Shown in pieces: positions 50,597-59,855 of a DNA stretch of 64,000 bases. Each line of letters opens with the position of its first letter. Positions within the stretch are counted from its first letter, which is position 1. The notes beneath the pieces were generated by a model. That model was not told the origin of the DNA. It made no database searches and saw only the letters and a list, made by a program, of their open reading frames with translations. Where the stretch lies: positions 2,208,001 through 2,272,000 of the forward strand of contig NZ_CP040058.1 of NCBI RefSeq assembly GCF_005280655.1, written 5' to 3'. The stretch comes from Anaerostipes rhamnosivorans. GTDB taxonomy: Bacteria; Bacillota; Clostridia; Lachnospirales; Lachnospiraceae. The position numbers and the translations under genes are program-made.

Positions 50597-50635
50597 CAAG
50601 AAAAGGCCCAGGAGCCTGTTTGCCCCTGAGCCTTT
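50597..50635 (-). terminator. Terminator of the scpAB-ilvBN unit
   Basis: Minus strand AAAGGCTCAGG / CCTGGGCCTTT hairpin, followed by TTCTTGTTT. About 150 nt after the ilvN stop, past a family H repeat. Confidence 0.75.
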
Positions 50636-50720
50636 GAATTATATCATCTTTTTATTCCTGTCGCAGAATGATGTCTTCTATATTAAATGCTTCCTCCTCC
50701 AACAGATATTATATCCATTT

Positions 50721-50771
50721 TCTACATGATTGGAGTGAGGCATTCTAAGAGCCGAAAGGAAATCATGTGGA
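50721..50771. repeat. Structured hairpin repeat, family H, copy 6
   Basis: Arms TCTACATGAT and ATCATGTGGA (one G-T wobble) around a 31-nt core starting TGGAGTGAGGC and ending GAAAGGAA. The C of CGGA is changed to A here. Lies between the ilvN stop and its terminator, so it is probably transcribed. Confidence 0.8.
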
Positions 50772-50781
50772 TAACGTCCTT

Positions 50782-51279
50782 TTATCTGTCCTGCATACTG
50801 ATAGAGTCAATGGCCACGCTTCCTCCACGGACTACCTCAATGCTTGAGAACCTTTTCTTGAATACATTTAAAATGGAGTTGTTTTTAGCTTCTGTCCGAA
50901 CGGATTCGATTAGGATACTGTCTTTTCCCATATCCTTTACTAGAAAGCGAAAAACCTGAGCCATCTGGAATACTTCGTTTCTATCCTTCTGTGTGCATCC
51001 CTTCACTTTGATGAACATGATCTCCTTCATACGGATGGATACAGTCGTATAATCCATAACCTTGATAACTTCCACGCTGCGGTTTAACTGCTTTTTGATC
51101 TGTTCAAATGTGGCGTCATCGCTCTCCACACTGATCGTCATTCTGGAAACCGTCTCGTCTTCCGTCGGTCCCACTGTGAGACTGCTCAGATTGTAAGATT
51201 TCCCTGAGAATAAACCTGCAATCCTTGCCAGCACTCCCACACGATTTTCAACATATAAGGATAACCATCTTTTTTCCAT
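50782..51279 (-). CDS. ilvN: Acetolactate synthase, small (regulatory) subunit
   Basis: 165-residue regulatory subunit that confers valine feedback on IlvB. N-terminal ACT domain (about 2-76; Y-V-E-N-R-V-G-V-L-A-R-I-A-G-L-F-S-G), followed by the C-terminal ALS-SSU domain (about 85-160). AGGAGG precedes the ATG. 11 nt behind ilvB, last gene of a unit that begins with a metallophosphoesterase and scpAB. Confidence 0.93.
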   Translation of the reverse strand: MEKRWLSLYVENRVGVLARIAGLFSGKSYNLSSLTVGPTEDETVSRMTISVESDDATFEQIKKQLNRSVEVIKVMDYTTVSIRMKEIMFIKVKGCTQKDRNEVFQMAQVFRFLVKDMGKDSILIESVRTEAKNNSILNVFKKRFSSIEVVRGGSVAIDSISMQDR

Positions 51280-51290
51280 AGAAAAACCTC

Positions 51291-53030
51291 CTATCGGTCC
51301 ATGATCATTTCGTTGATGGACCCGCCGGTCTTCATCATCGGGAATACCAGCTGCTCACTGTCAATAATGAATTCGATCAATGTCGGTCCGTCTGTCTTTG
51401 CTTTTGCTTTTTCAAATGCTGCATCAATCTCCTCCGGTTTTGTCACCCGGATACCCTGTGCACCATAGCTCTCCGCCAATTTCACAAAATCAGGAGTGTA
51501 CGGAGGACATGGATGATGCTCCGGTGTACAGTTGTCTTTGCAGCTCTTTCTGTATTTCAGGCAGGTGCTAGCGAATCTTCTATTATAGAAGAGATCCTGC
51601 CACTGTCTCACCATGCCGAGATATCCATTGTTAAAGATACAGAACACAACCGGAAGTTCCTGCACAACTGCAGTAGCCATCTCCTGGATATTCATCTGCG
51701 CACCACCGTCTCCGCTGATGCAGACCACTTCTCTTCCTGGATTTCCGATACATGCCCCAAGCGCTGCCGGGAAACCATACCCCATAGTGCCCAGCCCACC
51801 TGATGTGAGGAGCTGGCGCCGTCCGTGAAGCTCAACGTACTGTGTCGCCCACATCTGGTTCTGTCCTACGTCTGTGACAACAATCGGTTCTTTGAAGTCC
51901 TTATTGATCGCCTCAATGATCTTTTGAGGAGTTAATACTTCTGCTGTATCCTCCATTTTGATCGGATGTGTTTTCTGCCAGCTTTCCATCATGGAAATCC
52001 AGCGTTCTACATTCAGAGGGGGTTCTTTCTGCGCCAATTCTAAAATATCGATAATTGCTTCTTTTGCATCTGCTACAATCGGAATATCCACTGTGACATT
52101 CTTAGAAATCGCTGCTGTATCAATGTCGATATGTATGATCTTTGCATTGGACGCAAAGGTTCCCAGCTTTCCCGTTATACGGTCGTTGAACCTGGTCCCT
52201 ATGGAAAATAGCACATCGCAGTTTGCAATGGCTTCATTGGCTGCAAAATTTCCGTGCATTCCAATATTTCCGAAATAGAGCGGATGATCTGTGGGAAGTA
52301 CGCCTCTGCCCATGATCGTTGACACTACTGGCACCTTCAGGATTTCTGCCAGTTTCGTCATCTCCTTGTGCGCTCCGGCGATCTTGGTTCCTCCACCGAT
52401 GAGGAATAACGGCTTTTTGGATTTATAAAGGGTCTTTAAAGCCCTTCTCACTTGACCGGAATGTACCTTTGTATTTGGTTTATATCCTCTGATATTGACA
52501 CTTTCCGGGTACTCATCACTGCCAAAGCCTGCCATAACATCTTTCGGCAGGTCAATCAGCACCGGCCCCGGTTTACCTGTCCTGGCAATATAAAAGGCTT
52601 CCTTTATGATACGCGGCAGATCTTCCCTGTCTCTGACAACGATCACAAACTTTGCGATATTCCGCGTCACTCCGACAATATCCACTTCCTGGAAGGTATC
52701 GTTTCCGATCAAAGGCAGTGCTACCTGTCCGGTAAAACACACAAGCGGTACACTGTCATAGTTGGCTGTAGCGATCCCTGTCACCAAGTTGGTCGCCCCT
52801 GGGCCGCTGGTGGCAAGACAGACGCCTACTTTCCCGGTGGATCTGGCATAACCGTCAGCCGCATGGATTAATCCTTGTTCATGCCTCGGAAGGATGACGT
52901 CGATCGTATCATCTTTATATAATTCATCAAAAATATCGATGACGCAGGCTCCCGGATACCCAAAAATGGTATCAACACCTTCTTCTTTTAATGCTTTTAC
53001 AAAAAGCTGGTTTCCTGTAATCTTTCCCAT
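51291..53030 (-). CDS. ilvB: Acetolactate synthase, large subunit, with a Cys-rich insert
   Basis: 579-residue TPP- and FAD-dependent enzyme making acetolactate from pyruvate for valine and leucine (and with 2-ketobutyrate for isoleucine). E49-type Glu lies in F-G-Y-P-G-A, TPP motif G-D-G-G-A-Q-M-N...N-N-G-Y near 440-475. At about 487-512 a short insert carries four Cys and two adjacent His (C-x6-C-x3-C-x6-C) not seen in standard IlvB, next to the active-site loop. It might bind a metal or form disulfides. Other residues look normal. It follows scpB by 13 nt. Confidence 0.93.
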   Translation of the reverse strand: MGKITGNQLFVKALKEEGVDTIFGYPGACVIDIFDELYKDDTIDVILPRHEQGLIHAADGYARSTGKVGVCLATSGPGATNLVTGIATANYDSVPLVCFTGQVALPLIGNDTFQEVDIVGVTRNIAKFVIVVRDREDLPRIIKEAFYIARTGKPGPVLIDLPKDVMAGFGSDEYPESVNIRGYKPNTKVHSGQVRRALKTLYKSKKPLFLIGGGTKIAGAHKEMTKLAEILKVPVVSTIMGRGVLPTDHPLYFGNIGMHGNFAANEAIANCDVLFSIGTRFNDRITGKLGTFASNAKIIHIDIDTAAISKNVTVDIPIVADAKEAIIDILELAQKEPPLNVERWISMMESWQKTHPIKMEDTAEVLTPQKIIEAINKDFKEPIVVTDVGQNQMWATQYVELHGRRQLLTSGGLGTMGYGFPAALGACIGNPGREVVCISGDGGAQMNIQEMATAVVQELPVVFCIFNNGYLGMVRQWQDLFYNRRFASTCLKYRKSCKDNCTPEHHPCPPYTPDFVKLAESYGAQGIRVTKPEEIDAAFEKAKAKTDGPTLIEFIIDSEQLVFPMMKTGGSINEMIMDR

Positions 53031-53043
53031 ATGCTGTCCTCCC

Positions 53044-53619
53044 TTAACTTTGTTCTAGTTCCTCTAATGCATACTTTATTTCCTCCTGAGCCTCTTGTTT
53101 AAAGTCCTCTACCTTATCTTGCCCGATTTCAGGAAGCTCTTTTATGGATTCAACTCCAAAACAACGTAAGAATTCTTCCGTTGTCCTGAATAATATCGGT
53201 CGTCCGACAGCATCCAAACGTCCGGCCTCCCGGATCAAGTTGTACTCTAACAACTTATTCACCGGATGGTCGCATTTGACCCCTCGGATGGCTTCTATCT
53301 CTTGTTTTGTCACCGGCTGCTTATATGCGATGATGGATAATGTCTCCATCATAACATCCGTAAGCTTAGGCTTTTTCGGCTGGTTTACTATTTTAATTAA
53401 TTGATCATAATATTCCGGCCTGGTACACAGCTGGTATGCCCCATCGAGTTCCAGGAGCCGGATGCCGCTGTCTTTTCTGTTGTATTTTCTCTTAAGCTGA
53501 TCAATTAAGTAAAAAAATAAATCCTCTGGAATCTCCAGAGCCGCCATCAGCTGTTTTTTCGAGACACTCTCTCCCATGGAAAATAAAATTGCCTCAATCA
53601 TTGCCTGTTTCTGTTTCAT
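53044..53619 (-). CDS. scpB: Chromosome segregation protein ScpB
   Basis: 191-residue winged-helix subunit that with ScpA and SMC forms the bacterial condensin. N-terminal I-E-A-I-L-F-S-M-G-E-S-V and the central T-L-S-I-I-A-Y-K-Q-P-V-T-K-Q-E-I block are the ScpB signature. Its start overlaps the end of scpA by 26 nt. It is followed 13 nt later by ilvB. Confidence 0.95.
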   Translation of the reverse strand: MKQKQAMIEAILFSMGESVSKKQLMAALEIPEDLFFYLIDQLKRKYNRKDSGIRLLELDGAYQLCTRPEYYDQLIKIVNQPKKPKLTDVMMETLSIIAYKQPVTKQEIEAIRGVKCDHPVNKLLEYNLIREAGRLDAVGRPILFRTTEEFLRCFGVESIKELPEIGQDKVEDFKQEAQEEIKYALEELEQS

Positions 53620-54364
53620 GCCTCTCTAACACCTCTATTATAATTTCCTGGCCGGTCCTCTCTTGTACGGCCCGGATCTTTCCTACCTTCATCAGCTCTA
53701 AAATGGAGAGAAACGTCACCACGATTTGTTCTTTGCTTACCTGTCCCTCCAGAAGCTCCCGAAATGAAAGACGCCTTTTTGACAAGACCAGATATTCCAC
53801 CTCGTCCATCTTATCTTCCAGCTTAACTTCCTCCTGCTTGATCTCTCCGAATTTACTTCTGATGGGATCAATCTTATCCTCCCGCTTGCGCATAACAAAC
53901 TGAAAGATACGGTTTAAGTCCTCCATTGACACATCTCTGGTGATCTCCCGGATATCCACCGGCTGGCGGTACTTGAGTACTTCTTCGGGAACGGCACGTT
54001 CCTTAAAGAATATTTTCTCTGCCTCATATTCCCTTGCCTTCAGTTCTTTGGACGCATACTTGTAGATTTTATACTCCAAAAGCCTCCGGACCAGTTCTTC
54101 TCTCGGATCTCCTTCCTCTTCATCTTCTTCCCTGGCTGGAAGAAGCATCTTAGCCTTGATCCTTAACAGAGTTGCCGCCATCACAAGGAAATCACTCATC
54201 ACATCCAGGTCTTCCTCCTCCATCTGGCGGATATAAGCCAGATACTGCTCCGTAATCTCAGAGATTGGGATATCGTAAATCTCCACCTTGTTCTTCTCAA
54301 TCAGGTGGAGCAAAAGATCCAGCGGCCCCTCAAATACATTTAGTTTTATATCAATTGATGCCAT
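53594..54364 (-). CDS. scpA: Chromosome segregation protein ScpA
   Basis: 256-residue kleisin that bridges the SMC dimer. N-terminal F-E-G-P-L-D-L-L-L-H-L-I-E-K block and the C-terminal winged helix (about 175-250; V-S-K-E-Q-I-V-V-T-F-L-S-I-L-E-L) are typical. Overlaps scpB by 26 nt and lies 10 nt behind the metallophosphoesterase gene. Confidence 0.95.
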   Translation of the reverse strand: MASIDIKLNVFEGPLDLLLHLIEKNKVEIYDIPISEITEQYLAYIRQMEEEDLDVMSDFLVMAATLLRIKAKMLLPAREEDEEEGDPREELVRRLLEYKIYKYASKELKAREYEAEKIFFKERAVPEEVLKYRQPVDIREITRDVSMEDLNRIFQFVMRKREDKIDPIRSKFGEIKQEEVKLEDKMDEVEYLVLSKRRLSFRELLEGQVSKEQIVVTFLSILELMKVGKIRAVQERTGQEIIIEVLERHETETGND

Positions 54365-54374
54365 AGTTTATATC

Positions 54375-55244
54375 CTACTTTTTCTTTAATGTGATACACG
54401 ATACCTCAGGCCTGTTAAACAGCCTGATCTTAATGGAATGATTCCCAAGTCCGCGGCTTAAGATCATGATGGATCTCCCTATCTGGTATTCACCCGAGTC
54501 ATACTTAGGAAACAGCTGAAACTGTGGTGAGATAACACCGCCGATCTTTGGAAGCCTGACCATTCCCCCGTGGAAATGCCCGGATAAGACCAGGTCACAG
54601 CCCCATTTAGAGTACTGCCTGAAGTAGTTTGGATTGTGTGCCAAAAGCACCTGAAAAAAATCCGGGTCCGGTTCCCCGACAGCATCTGCCATGTCTTCTA
54701 CGGAAGGGGGCGCCGGATGGAACTTGCGGTACTGCTTTTCCTCCATATCATAGGCAGTCAGACAGATCGCTGAGATCCCGCTGTCCACCATAACACTTTC
54801 GTTTGACAAATGAATGACACCGAACTCTTTCAACTGATGGACATATTCCTTATAAGCCACACCATATACTTCTTCATTCCGTTTCAGTCTCAGTTCATGG
54901 TTTCCATCAGCATAATAGATACGGTATCGCAAAGAAAGCTCTCTCATCAGATCCAAAGCAACGTCATAAGATGAATCTGTTCTGCTCACAAGCATATCTC
55001 CGCCTACAAAGACAGCATCCGGACTGCATCCGTCGATCATGTCAATAAGTGCTTTATTCTGGTAATCAAACTCATTGCAGTGCAGATCTGTGAGGAACAC
55101 GATCTTATATCCATCGAAGTCCTCCGGCAGTTTCGCTGATACGATCTTATATTCTTCCAATGCCAGGTTTTGATTTTCATTTATGCTGACCAGACAAATG
55201 GCAGCGGTGAGGATCAAAACCCCGGTTATAATAATAAACAACAT
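54375..55244 (-). CDS. Membrane-anchored metallophosphoesterase (YkuE-like)
   Basis: 289-residue calcineurin-type phosphoesterase with an N-terminal membrane anchor (about 2-20). Motifs: L-T-D-L-H (about 51-55), G-G-D-M near 80, G-N-H-E, and S-G-H-F-H-G-G, the dinuclear metal set. Related to YkuE and LpxH-like enzymes; substrate unknown. It heads the scpAB-ilvBN unit. Upstream of it, 55260-55330 has no clear promoter. Confidence 0.87.
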   Translation of the reverse strand: MLFIIITGVLILTAAICLVSINENQNLALEEYKIVSAKLPEDFDGYKIVFLTDLHCNEFDYQNKALIDMIDGCSPDAVFVGGDMLVSRTDSSYDVALDLMRELSLRYRIYYADGNHELRLKRNEEVYGVAYKEYVHQLKEFGVIHLSNESVMVDSGISAICLTAYDMEEKQYRKFHPAPPSVEDMADAVGEPDPDFFQVLLAHNPNYFRQYSKWGCDLVLSGHFHGGMVRLPKIGGVISPQFQLFPKYDSGEYQIGRSIMILSRGLGNHSIKIRLFNRPEVSCITLKKK

Positions 55245-55351
55245 ATGCTCTCACTTTCCTGGTATTTGAAAGCCCAATTTCCAATAAAGGCCATTCCCGC
55301 GCCTTTCTTTACGGTTCGGGTATACCTTTCCCTATTCTACTAAATATTCAG

Positions 55352-55401
55352 GAAAAAAACAAGGGGACGGATGCCCATCCGGGCTTCCGTCCTCCATTGT
55401 C
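55352..55401 (-). terminator. Terminator of the sorbitol operon
   Basis: Minus strand GGACGGAAGCCC / GGGCATCCGTCC hairpin, extended by ACAA/TTGT, followed by TTTTTTT. 33 nt after the srlB stop. Confidence 0.93.
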
Positions 55402-55434
55402 CATTGTGATACCTTGTAAATATGAATCGTTCGA

Positions 55435-55788
55435 TTACTCTGTGATGGAAATTGTGCTTCCGACCTTTAATGACGGTACATCTGCTTTTTCCACACAAAT
55501 GCTTCCCGGAAGGCATTCTCCGCTTCCATTGAAAGAATATGTTACATGTCCCAGATTATTCAGATTTTCTCTGGCCACATCACCAACCATGGTGATCGTA
55601 TATTCTTGTCCGTCAATCACAAGCTTGCTGCCAGGTTTGATGTCTCCCTGAACAGGATTTACATCCACTGTGTAGCAGAAATCTGTCAAAGTATCCGGAG
55701 CATTGTCTCCGAATGTTACGAAGATTCCTTCTCCCACGAATGCTTCTACCTGATCTCCCATTCCTTTGATTGTTGTCTGATAAATCAT
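55435..55788 (-). CDS. srlB: Glucitol/sorbitol PTS EIIA
   Basis: 117-residue EIIA of the Gut family, which passes phosphate from HPr to EIIB. The N-terminal Y-Q-T-T-I-K-G-M-G and the N-N-L-G-H-V-T (His about 88, candidate phosphorylation site) blocks are typical. Last gene of the sorbitol operon, 29 nt behind srlE. Confidence 0.92.
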   Translation of the reverse strand: MIYQTTIKGMGDQVEAFVGEGIFVTFGDNAPDTLTDFCYTVDVNPVQGDIKPGSKLVIDGQEYTITMVGDVARENLNNLGHVTYSFNGSGECLPGSICVEKADVPSLKVGSTISITE

Positions 55789-55817
55789 TTTCTTCTTCCT
55801 TTCCTGCTAAAGCTGAA

Positions 55818-56831
55818 TTATTTGTATAATCCGATACTTGCGACGAATGCTACGAGCACACGCGGCACACCTATGATGAACCTTGAGTATAGCACAGATG
55901 GCACACCCACTTCAACTGTTTCCGGATCTGCTTCTGCCAGTCCTAAACCTACCGGGATAAAGTCACAGGCACACTGTGTATTGATGGCAAACAATGCTGG
56001 AAGCGCAAGTCCTGGTGCAATATTTCCTTTTCCAATCTCTACACCGATCAGAGTACCGATGATCTGAGCGATAACAGCTCCAGGTCCCAACAGACAGGAC
56101 AGGAACGGAATAGAACAGATCAGTCCTAAGATCACGAGTCCAACGATATTTCCGCAGAGAGGTTTTAACATCTGCGCGAAGCAGTTACCGAATCCTGATC
56201 CCTGAATGATACCGATCAGCAGGGATACGAATCCCATGAATGGAAGGATCGTATGTAATACGGTATTTACAGATTCTTTTGCAGCTGCGTTAAAGGTCGC
56301 TACGACTTTACCTGCTCCCATACCGATCTTCTGGATAAAGCTGGACTTTCCGCCGCCGTTTCCACCCATCTGCTCAGAAACTTTCTTATCAGCACTGTAT
56401 TTGAATTCTCTTTCTTCTGTCTTTGGAGCTTCCTCTCTGATCGGAGCTGCAGATCCGTCTGCTGCGCTGATCTGGTTCATGCCGACTCCTGAAACGTAGA
56501 TGTCTTCTGTGATATATTTTGCCATCGGTCCTGATTTTCCAACCGGATTGACGTTGATAGTCGGAATTCTTTTCTGTGGGTAGATTCCGCAGCGAAGTGT
56601 TCCGCCGCAGTCAATGATCACAAGGAAAATTTCTTTTTCCGGTACGGTTGTCTTAAATCCATTTACTGCACGGCATCCAGTAAGGCTTACGATCTTCTCA
56701 ACGATCTCAGGTTCTGCCCCTCCTCCGGTGATAAATAATAAAACATCTTTTCCTTCTTCTGGTTTTACTGTTAAAGGTCCGCCGAATCCGCCGCTTCCTT
56801 TTTCAATTGTAATTGCTCTGTAATCTGCCAT
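55818..56831 (-). CDS. srlE: Glucitol/sorbitol PTS EIIBC (first half of the permease)
   Basis: 337-residue protein: EIIB domain (about 1-175, with phosphocysteine in I-D-C-G-G-T-L-R-C near 73) and a membrane part (about 185-337) that together with SrlA makes the glucitol permease. I-T-G-G-G-A-E-P (35-42) and G-S-G-F-G-N-C-F are family signatures. 23 nt behind srlA, same operon. Confidence 0.93.
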   Translation of the reverse strand: MADYRAITIEKGSGGFGGPLTVKPEEGKDVLLFITGGGAEPEIVEKIVSLTGCRAVNGFKTTVPEKEIFLVIIDCGGTLRCGIYPQKRIPTINVNPVGKSGPMAKYITEDIYVSGVGMNQISAADGSAAPIREEAPKTEEREFKYSADKKVSEQMGGNGGGKSSFIQKIGMGAGKVVATFNAAAKESVNTVLHTILPFMGFVSLLIGIIQGSGFGNCFAQMLKPLCGNIVGLVILGLICSIPFLSCLLGPGAVIAQIIGTLIGVEIGKGNIAPGLALPALFAINTQCACDFIPVGLGLAEADPETVEVGVPSVLYSRFIIGVPRVLVAFVASIGLYK

Positions 56832-56854
56832 GATGAATCCTCCTTTTCTCTCAA

Positions 56855-57406
56855 TTAATCCTCTAATTTAATCTCGTTGCTCAATTCAATTCCCTGCTGT
56901 TTCATAACCATCTTTGTAGTAAAGTCTGTCACCCATCCTGCGAAGAAGTTCATGACAAGACCGACTAACAGATAGCGGAGAGCAAGATCTGTCTCATTTA
57001 AGCCGAGTTTCTGGATTCCAGCTGCAATTCCCATGTAAATGAAGATCTCACCTGGATTGATGTGAGGGAAAATACCGCTGTTTGTATGGCAGTGATAAGC
57101 TGCTGATGCATAGTAACTTGGTTTCTGGCGTTCCGGTAAGAATTTTCCCATGGAAAAAGCCATTGGGTTTCCTAACATAAAGGCTGCGATAAACGGCAGC
57201 ACCCCGTAAGCCAAAATTACATTTTTAGAGCAAACTTTCGCAAATTTATTGATTCTTTCCTGTCCAACCAATGCGATGATTGTATTCATTAAAATAAGTA
57301 ACAGTAATACCTTTGGTACAATTCCTGACACCCAGCCGATAAATGTTTCAGCACCAGTATCAAATAATCCCATAAATCCTGACGCAAATTTTACTATAAC
57401 GTTCAT
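56855..57406 (-). CDS. srlA: Glucitol/sorbitol PTS EIIC2
   Basis: 183-residue membrane component, second half of the glucitol permease. Signatures: F-D-T-G-A-E-T-F near 14-22, [11 protein letters not shown], and [17 protein letters not shown]. Normal length. Between gutM and srlE. Confidence 0.93.
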   Translation of the reverse strand: MNVIVKFASGFMGLFDTGAETFIGWVSGIVPKVLLLLILMNTIIALVGQERINKFAKVCSKNVILAYGVLPFIAAFMLGNPMAFSMGKFLPERQKPSYYASAAYHCHTNSGIFPHINPGEIFIYMGIAAGIQKLGLNETDLALRYLLVGLVMNFFAGWVTDFTTKMVMKQQGIELSNEIKLED

Positions 57407-57421
57407 ATATATTTCTCCTTC

Positions 57422-57883
57422 CTATTTGCAGGCTTTTCTGGATTTGCCGAGAAGCATGTCTGCAATTCTTGTCAAAAGTCCCGGCGTCTCCACTACTTCG
57501 CCTCCGTCCATGATCGTGTTGTAGTTGGAGGCTGCATTGAGAACGGATCTCCTCAGAGAATATTCCATCCCTTTGCAATCTTCTTTTGTGATCAAACCAA
57601 CGTTCTTTCCGTTGAAATCATTAAACTTTTTAAATCTTGCAAAGATCGTAAATCCCCGCATAAAGCATCCTTCTTTGATCATGCCACGCTTATCAATTGC
57701 AAACATTACCATGGCTCCGGCATGAAAACCGCCTTTGCTCTTTCCGATCGCCACTCTGCCGATCTTCCTCAGTCTGCCGTAATGGACATTAAAGGCCTTC
57801 ATCTGAATCATTGAAAACAGAAACTGCAGTATAAATGCGGTGAGCAGCGCACCTGCAATCAATAAATAGTATGACATATGCAT
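57422..57883 (-). CDS. gutM: Glucitol operon activator (GutM family)
   Basis: 153-residue GutM-like protein. It starts with a membrane segment (about 4-26) followed by G-R-V-A-I-G-K-S-K-G-G-F and a soluble region. In E. coli GutM acts as an activator of the gut operon; here, between the regulator and the PTS genes, it is probably a PTS-associated regulator. 11 nt downstream of the PRD regulator. Confidence 0.85.
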   Translation of the reverse strand: MHMSYYLLIAGALLTAFILQFLFSMIQMKAFNVHYGRLRKIGRVAIGKSKGGFHAGAMVMFAIDKRGMIKEGCFMRGFTIFARFKKFNDFNGKNVGLITKEDCKGMEYSLRRSVLNAASNYNTIMDGGEVVETPGLLTRIADMLLGKSRKACK

Positions 57884-57894
57884 CCTCCTTAATC

Positions 57895-59817
57895 TTATTT
57901 AAAAATATTGTTTTCTTCCACAAAGTACAACAGTAATTCCCGGTAAGTCTTCATCTTCCTAAGCTTCTTCACCACGTCTGGTTCATGGGCAATGGCCAGC
58001 ATGTTGTCGTAAAGCTGAATTAGCACGGAATCATTTTTCATTTCTTCCGGTATGGCCAGCAAAAACACCAGCTGTACCTCGTCCTTCCCTTTTGCTTTCT
58101 CTTTTTCCGGAAATACTCCGAAAGCAAGGGCCAGCTCAGGCAGTCTGTTTGTTGTGTGGGGAAAAGCAATATTTTTCTCAAATATCATCGTCGATTCTTG
58201 TTCCCGAAGCCTGAGTCTCTCATTAAAGCTCTCATCTACAAGTCCTTGTTTTAAGAGCTCTCCGACCATCTTGTCTACGTTTTCCTCATAGCCAAGCTCT
58301 GGCTCCAGTACAAAGAACCGCTCCTCGTCCAGCATATTTAAGAATACTGAATCGATGCCACGGCGGATGGGAATTCCCATCTCTACCATGTTTTTTACAC
58401 TTTCCACCTTGCTTTTCAGCAGATTTTTGTCAAACACCTCATCAATGTCTATAATAGGTGTATTCCCTTTTGCTTTTAAATTTGTCGTCGTAATAATCAA
58501 GTCATAGGAATCTTCTTTTTGTACTTCAAAGTCCCCGTTAAAATAGTAATCAATAGCCGGCTCCACTTCAAAAATATTTTTCAGCTGGCTGGCGATCAAT
58601 CTGCCGATGATTTTTCCTGATCCACAGACGATGGCGATTCTGTACTGCTTCTGCTCCGGTGCCTGCTCTAAGAGGAACACACCGAAGTACATAGCCAGAA
58701 ATCCGAGCTCGTCCTTGGTCACCTCGACTCCGGTCCTTGTCTCGATGACATCTTTGGCAATGCCGGCCATCGTGTAGGCAACGGAGTATTCATCTTTTAC
58801 TTCCTCCACCAGAGCGTTCCGGATATGAAATCCATATTTCAGACGGTTGATCATAAAAAATACATGATAGACAAAATCGTCAAACAGTTCATTCACTATG
58901 ACTGTGACTCCGATCTCATCCCGGATTCGGTCCAAAATCTCAATAATCAGGTCCGCCGCTTCCTCTGAAATCTGAATATAATTTTCAATCCCCTCCGTAT
59001 TGACCGGAGTCCTCATCCCTGCAATGGGCAGGCAGAGAAAAATCCTTTCCGGCTTTGGTATTTTAAACGGTACTGCTTTTTCCACTCTGTCCGCAAATTC
59101 GTCTGCAATCTCGTAAACCTTGCTGTCATAAAGCTCCAGATACCTGTGGTCCAGAGACTCGATCGTATGTCCGTTTCCGAGCCGGTCAATCATGACCACA
59201 AAGGCTCTAAAGAACTGCCCGAATCCCAGGGCATCCAGAGAATATTCTGTCTGCATATCGTACAGAAGCTGTCTCAGCTGACTGCCCAGAGGATAGTTCA
59301 GATAAATCTGTTCATAAACATTCTCCAGGAGGAACATGCGGATCTTAATCTCCTCGCCGCACAGGACAAGTCCTGTGTTGGCCTTTCCTTCCACTGTCAG
59401 ATTGTACTTTTTTATCTGTTCCCGGATACGGTTTAAATCTCCTACGGTAGTCGTTCTCCCTACCTTCATCTCTTCTGACAGGTCATCGATCAGATATGGC
59501 TTTTTGGCATCCATCAGCTGCCAGAAAATATACGCCATCCTTGTCTGCGGTGAATTAAAATATTCTTCCTGTTCGTAAATCTTGTTACGGATCTCTTCGT
59601 AACCCTTCTGATCGAATACAATAAGCTTATACTGTCCTTTTTTATTGCTGATGACTGCATAACCGCCCATCAGGCAGTTCAGCTCTTTTACATCGTTTCT
59701 CACCGTTTTTGTAGAAACATCAAGCTTTGCCGCGATGCGGTCAACATCAGAGGAAGTCTGTACCTCTACGTTTCTTAATATAGCAGCCATCCTGTTTTCA
59801 TCATTAAAAAGTTTCAT
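57895..59817 (-). CDS. PRD-containing transcription regulator (MtlR/GutR-like) with EIIB and EIIA domains
   Basis: 640-residue PTS-controlled regulator. N-terminal helix-turn-helix (about 5-120), two PRD domains (about 180-395), a Gat-type EIIB-like domain (about 405-490) with I-V-C-G-S-G-K, and a mannitol/fructose-type EIIA domain (about 500-640) with the phosphorylatable His in I-A-F-P-H-T-T. This matches MtlR-type activators rather than BglG antiterminators, since it has a DNA-binding rather than an RNA-binding N terminus. Phosphorylation state likely reports sorbitol flux. It lies between srlD and gutM in the operon it should control. Confidence 0.87.
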   Translation of the reverse strand: MKLFNDENRMAAILRNVEVQTSSDVDRIAAKLDVSTKTVRNDVKELNCLMGGYAVISNKKGQYKLIVFDQKGYEEIRNKIYEQEEYFNSPQTRMAYIFWQLMDAKKPYLIDDLSEEMKVGRTTTVGDLNRIREQIKKYNLTVEGKANTGLVLCGEEIKIRMFLLENVYEQIYLNYPLGSQLRQLLYDMQTEYSLDALGFGQFFRAFVVMIDRLGNGHTIESLDHRYLELYDSKVYEIADEFADRVEKAVPFKIPKPERIFLCLPIAGMRTPVNTEGIENYIQISEEAADLIIEILDRIRDEIGVTVIVNELFDDFVYHVFFMINRLKYGFHIRNALVEEVKDEYSVAYTMAGIAKDVIETRTGVEVTKDELGFLAMYFGVFLLEQAPEQKQYRIAIVCGSGKIIGRLIASQLKNIFEVEPAIDYYFNGDFEVQKEDSYDLIITTTNLKAKGNTPIIDIDEVFDKNLLKSKVESVKNMVEMGIPIRRGIDSVFLNMLDEERFFVLEPELGYEENVDKMVGELLKQGLVDESFNERLRLREQESTMIFEKNIAFPHTTNRLPELALAFGVFPEKEKAKGKDEVQLVFLLAIPEEMKNDSVLIQLYDNMLAIAHEPDVVKKLRKMKTYRELLLYFVEENNIFK

Positions 59818-59855
59818 AAGCTTACCTGATTACCACCTTTTCTCCGTATGTAGAA

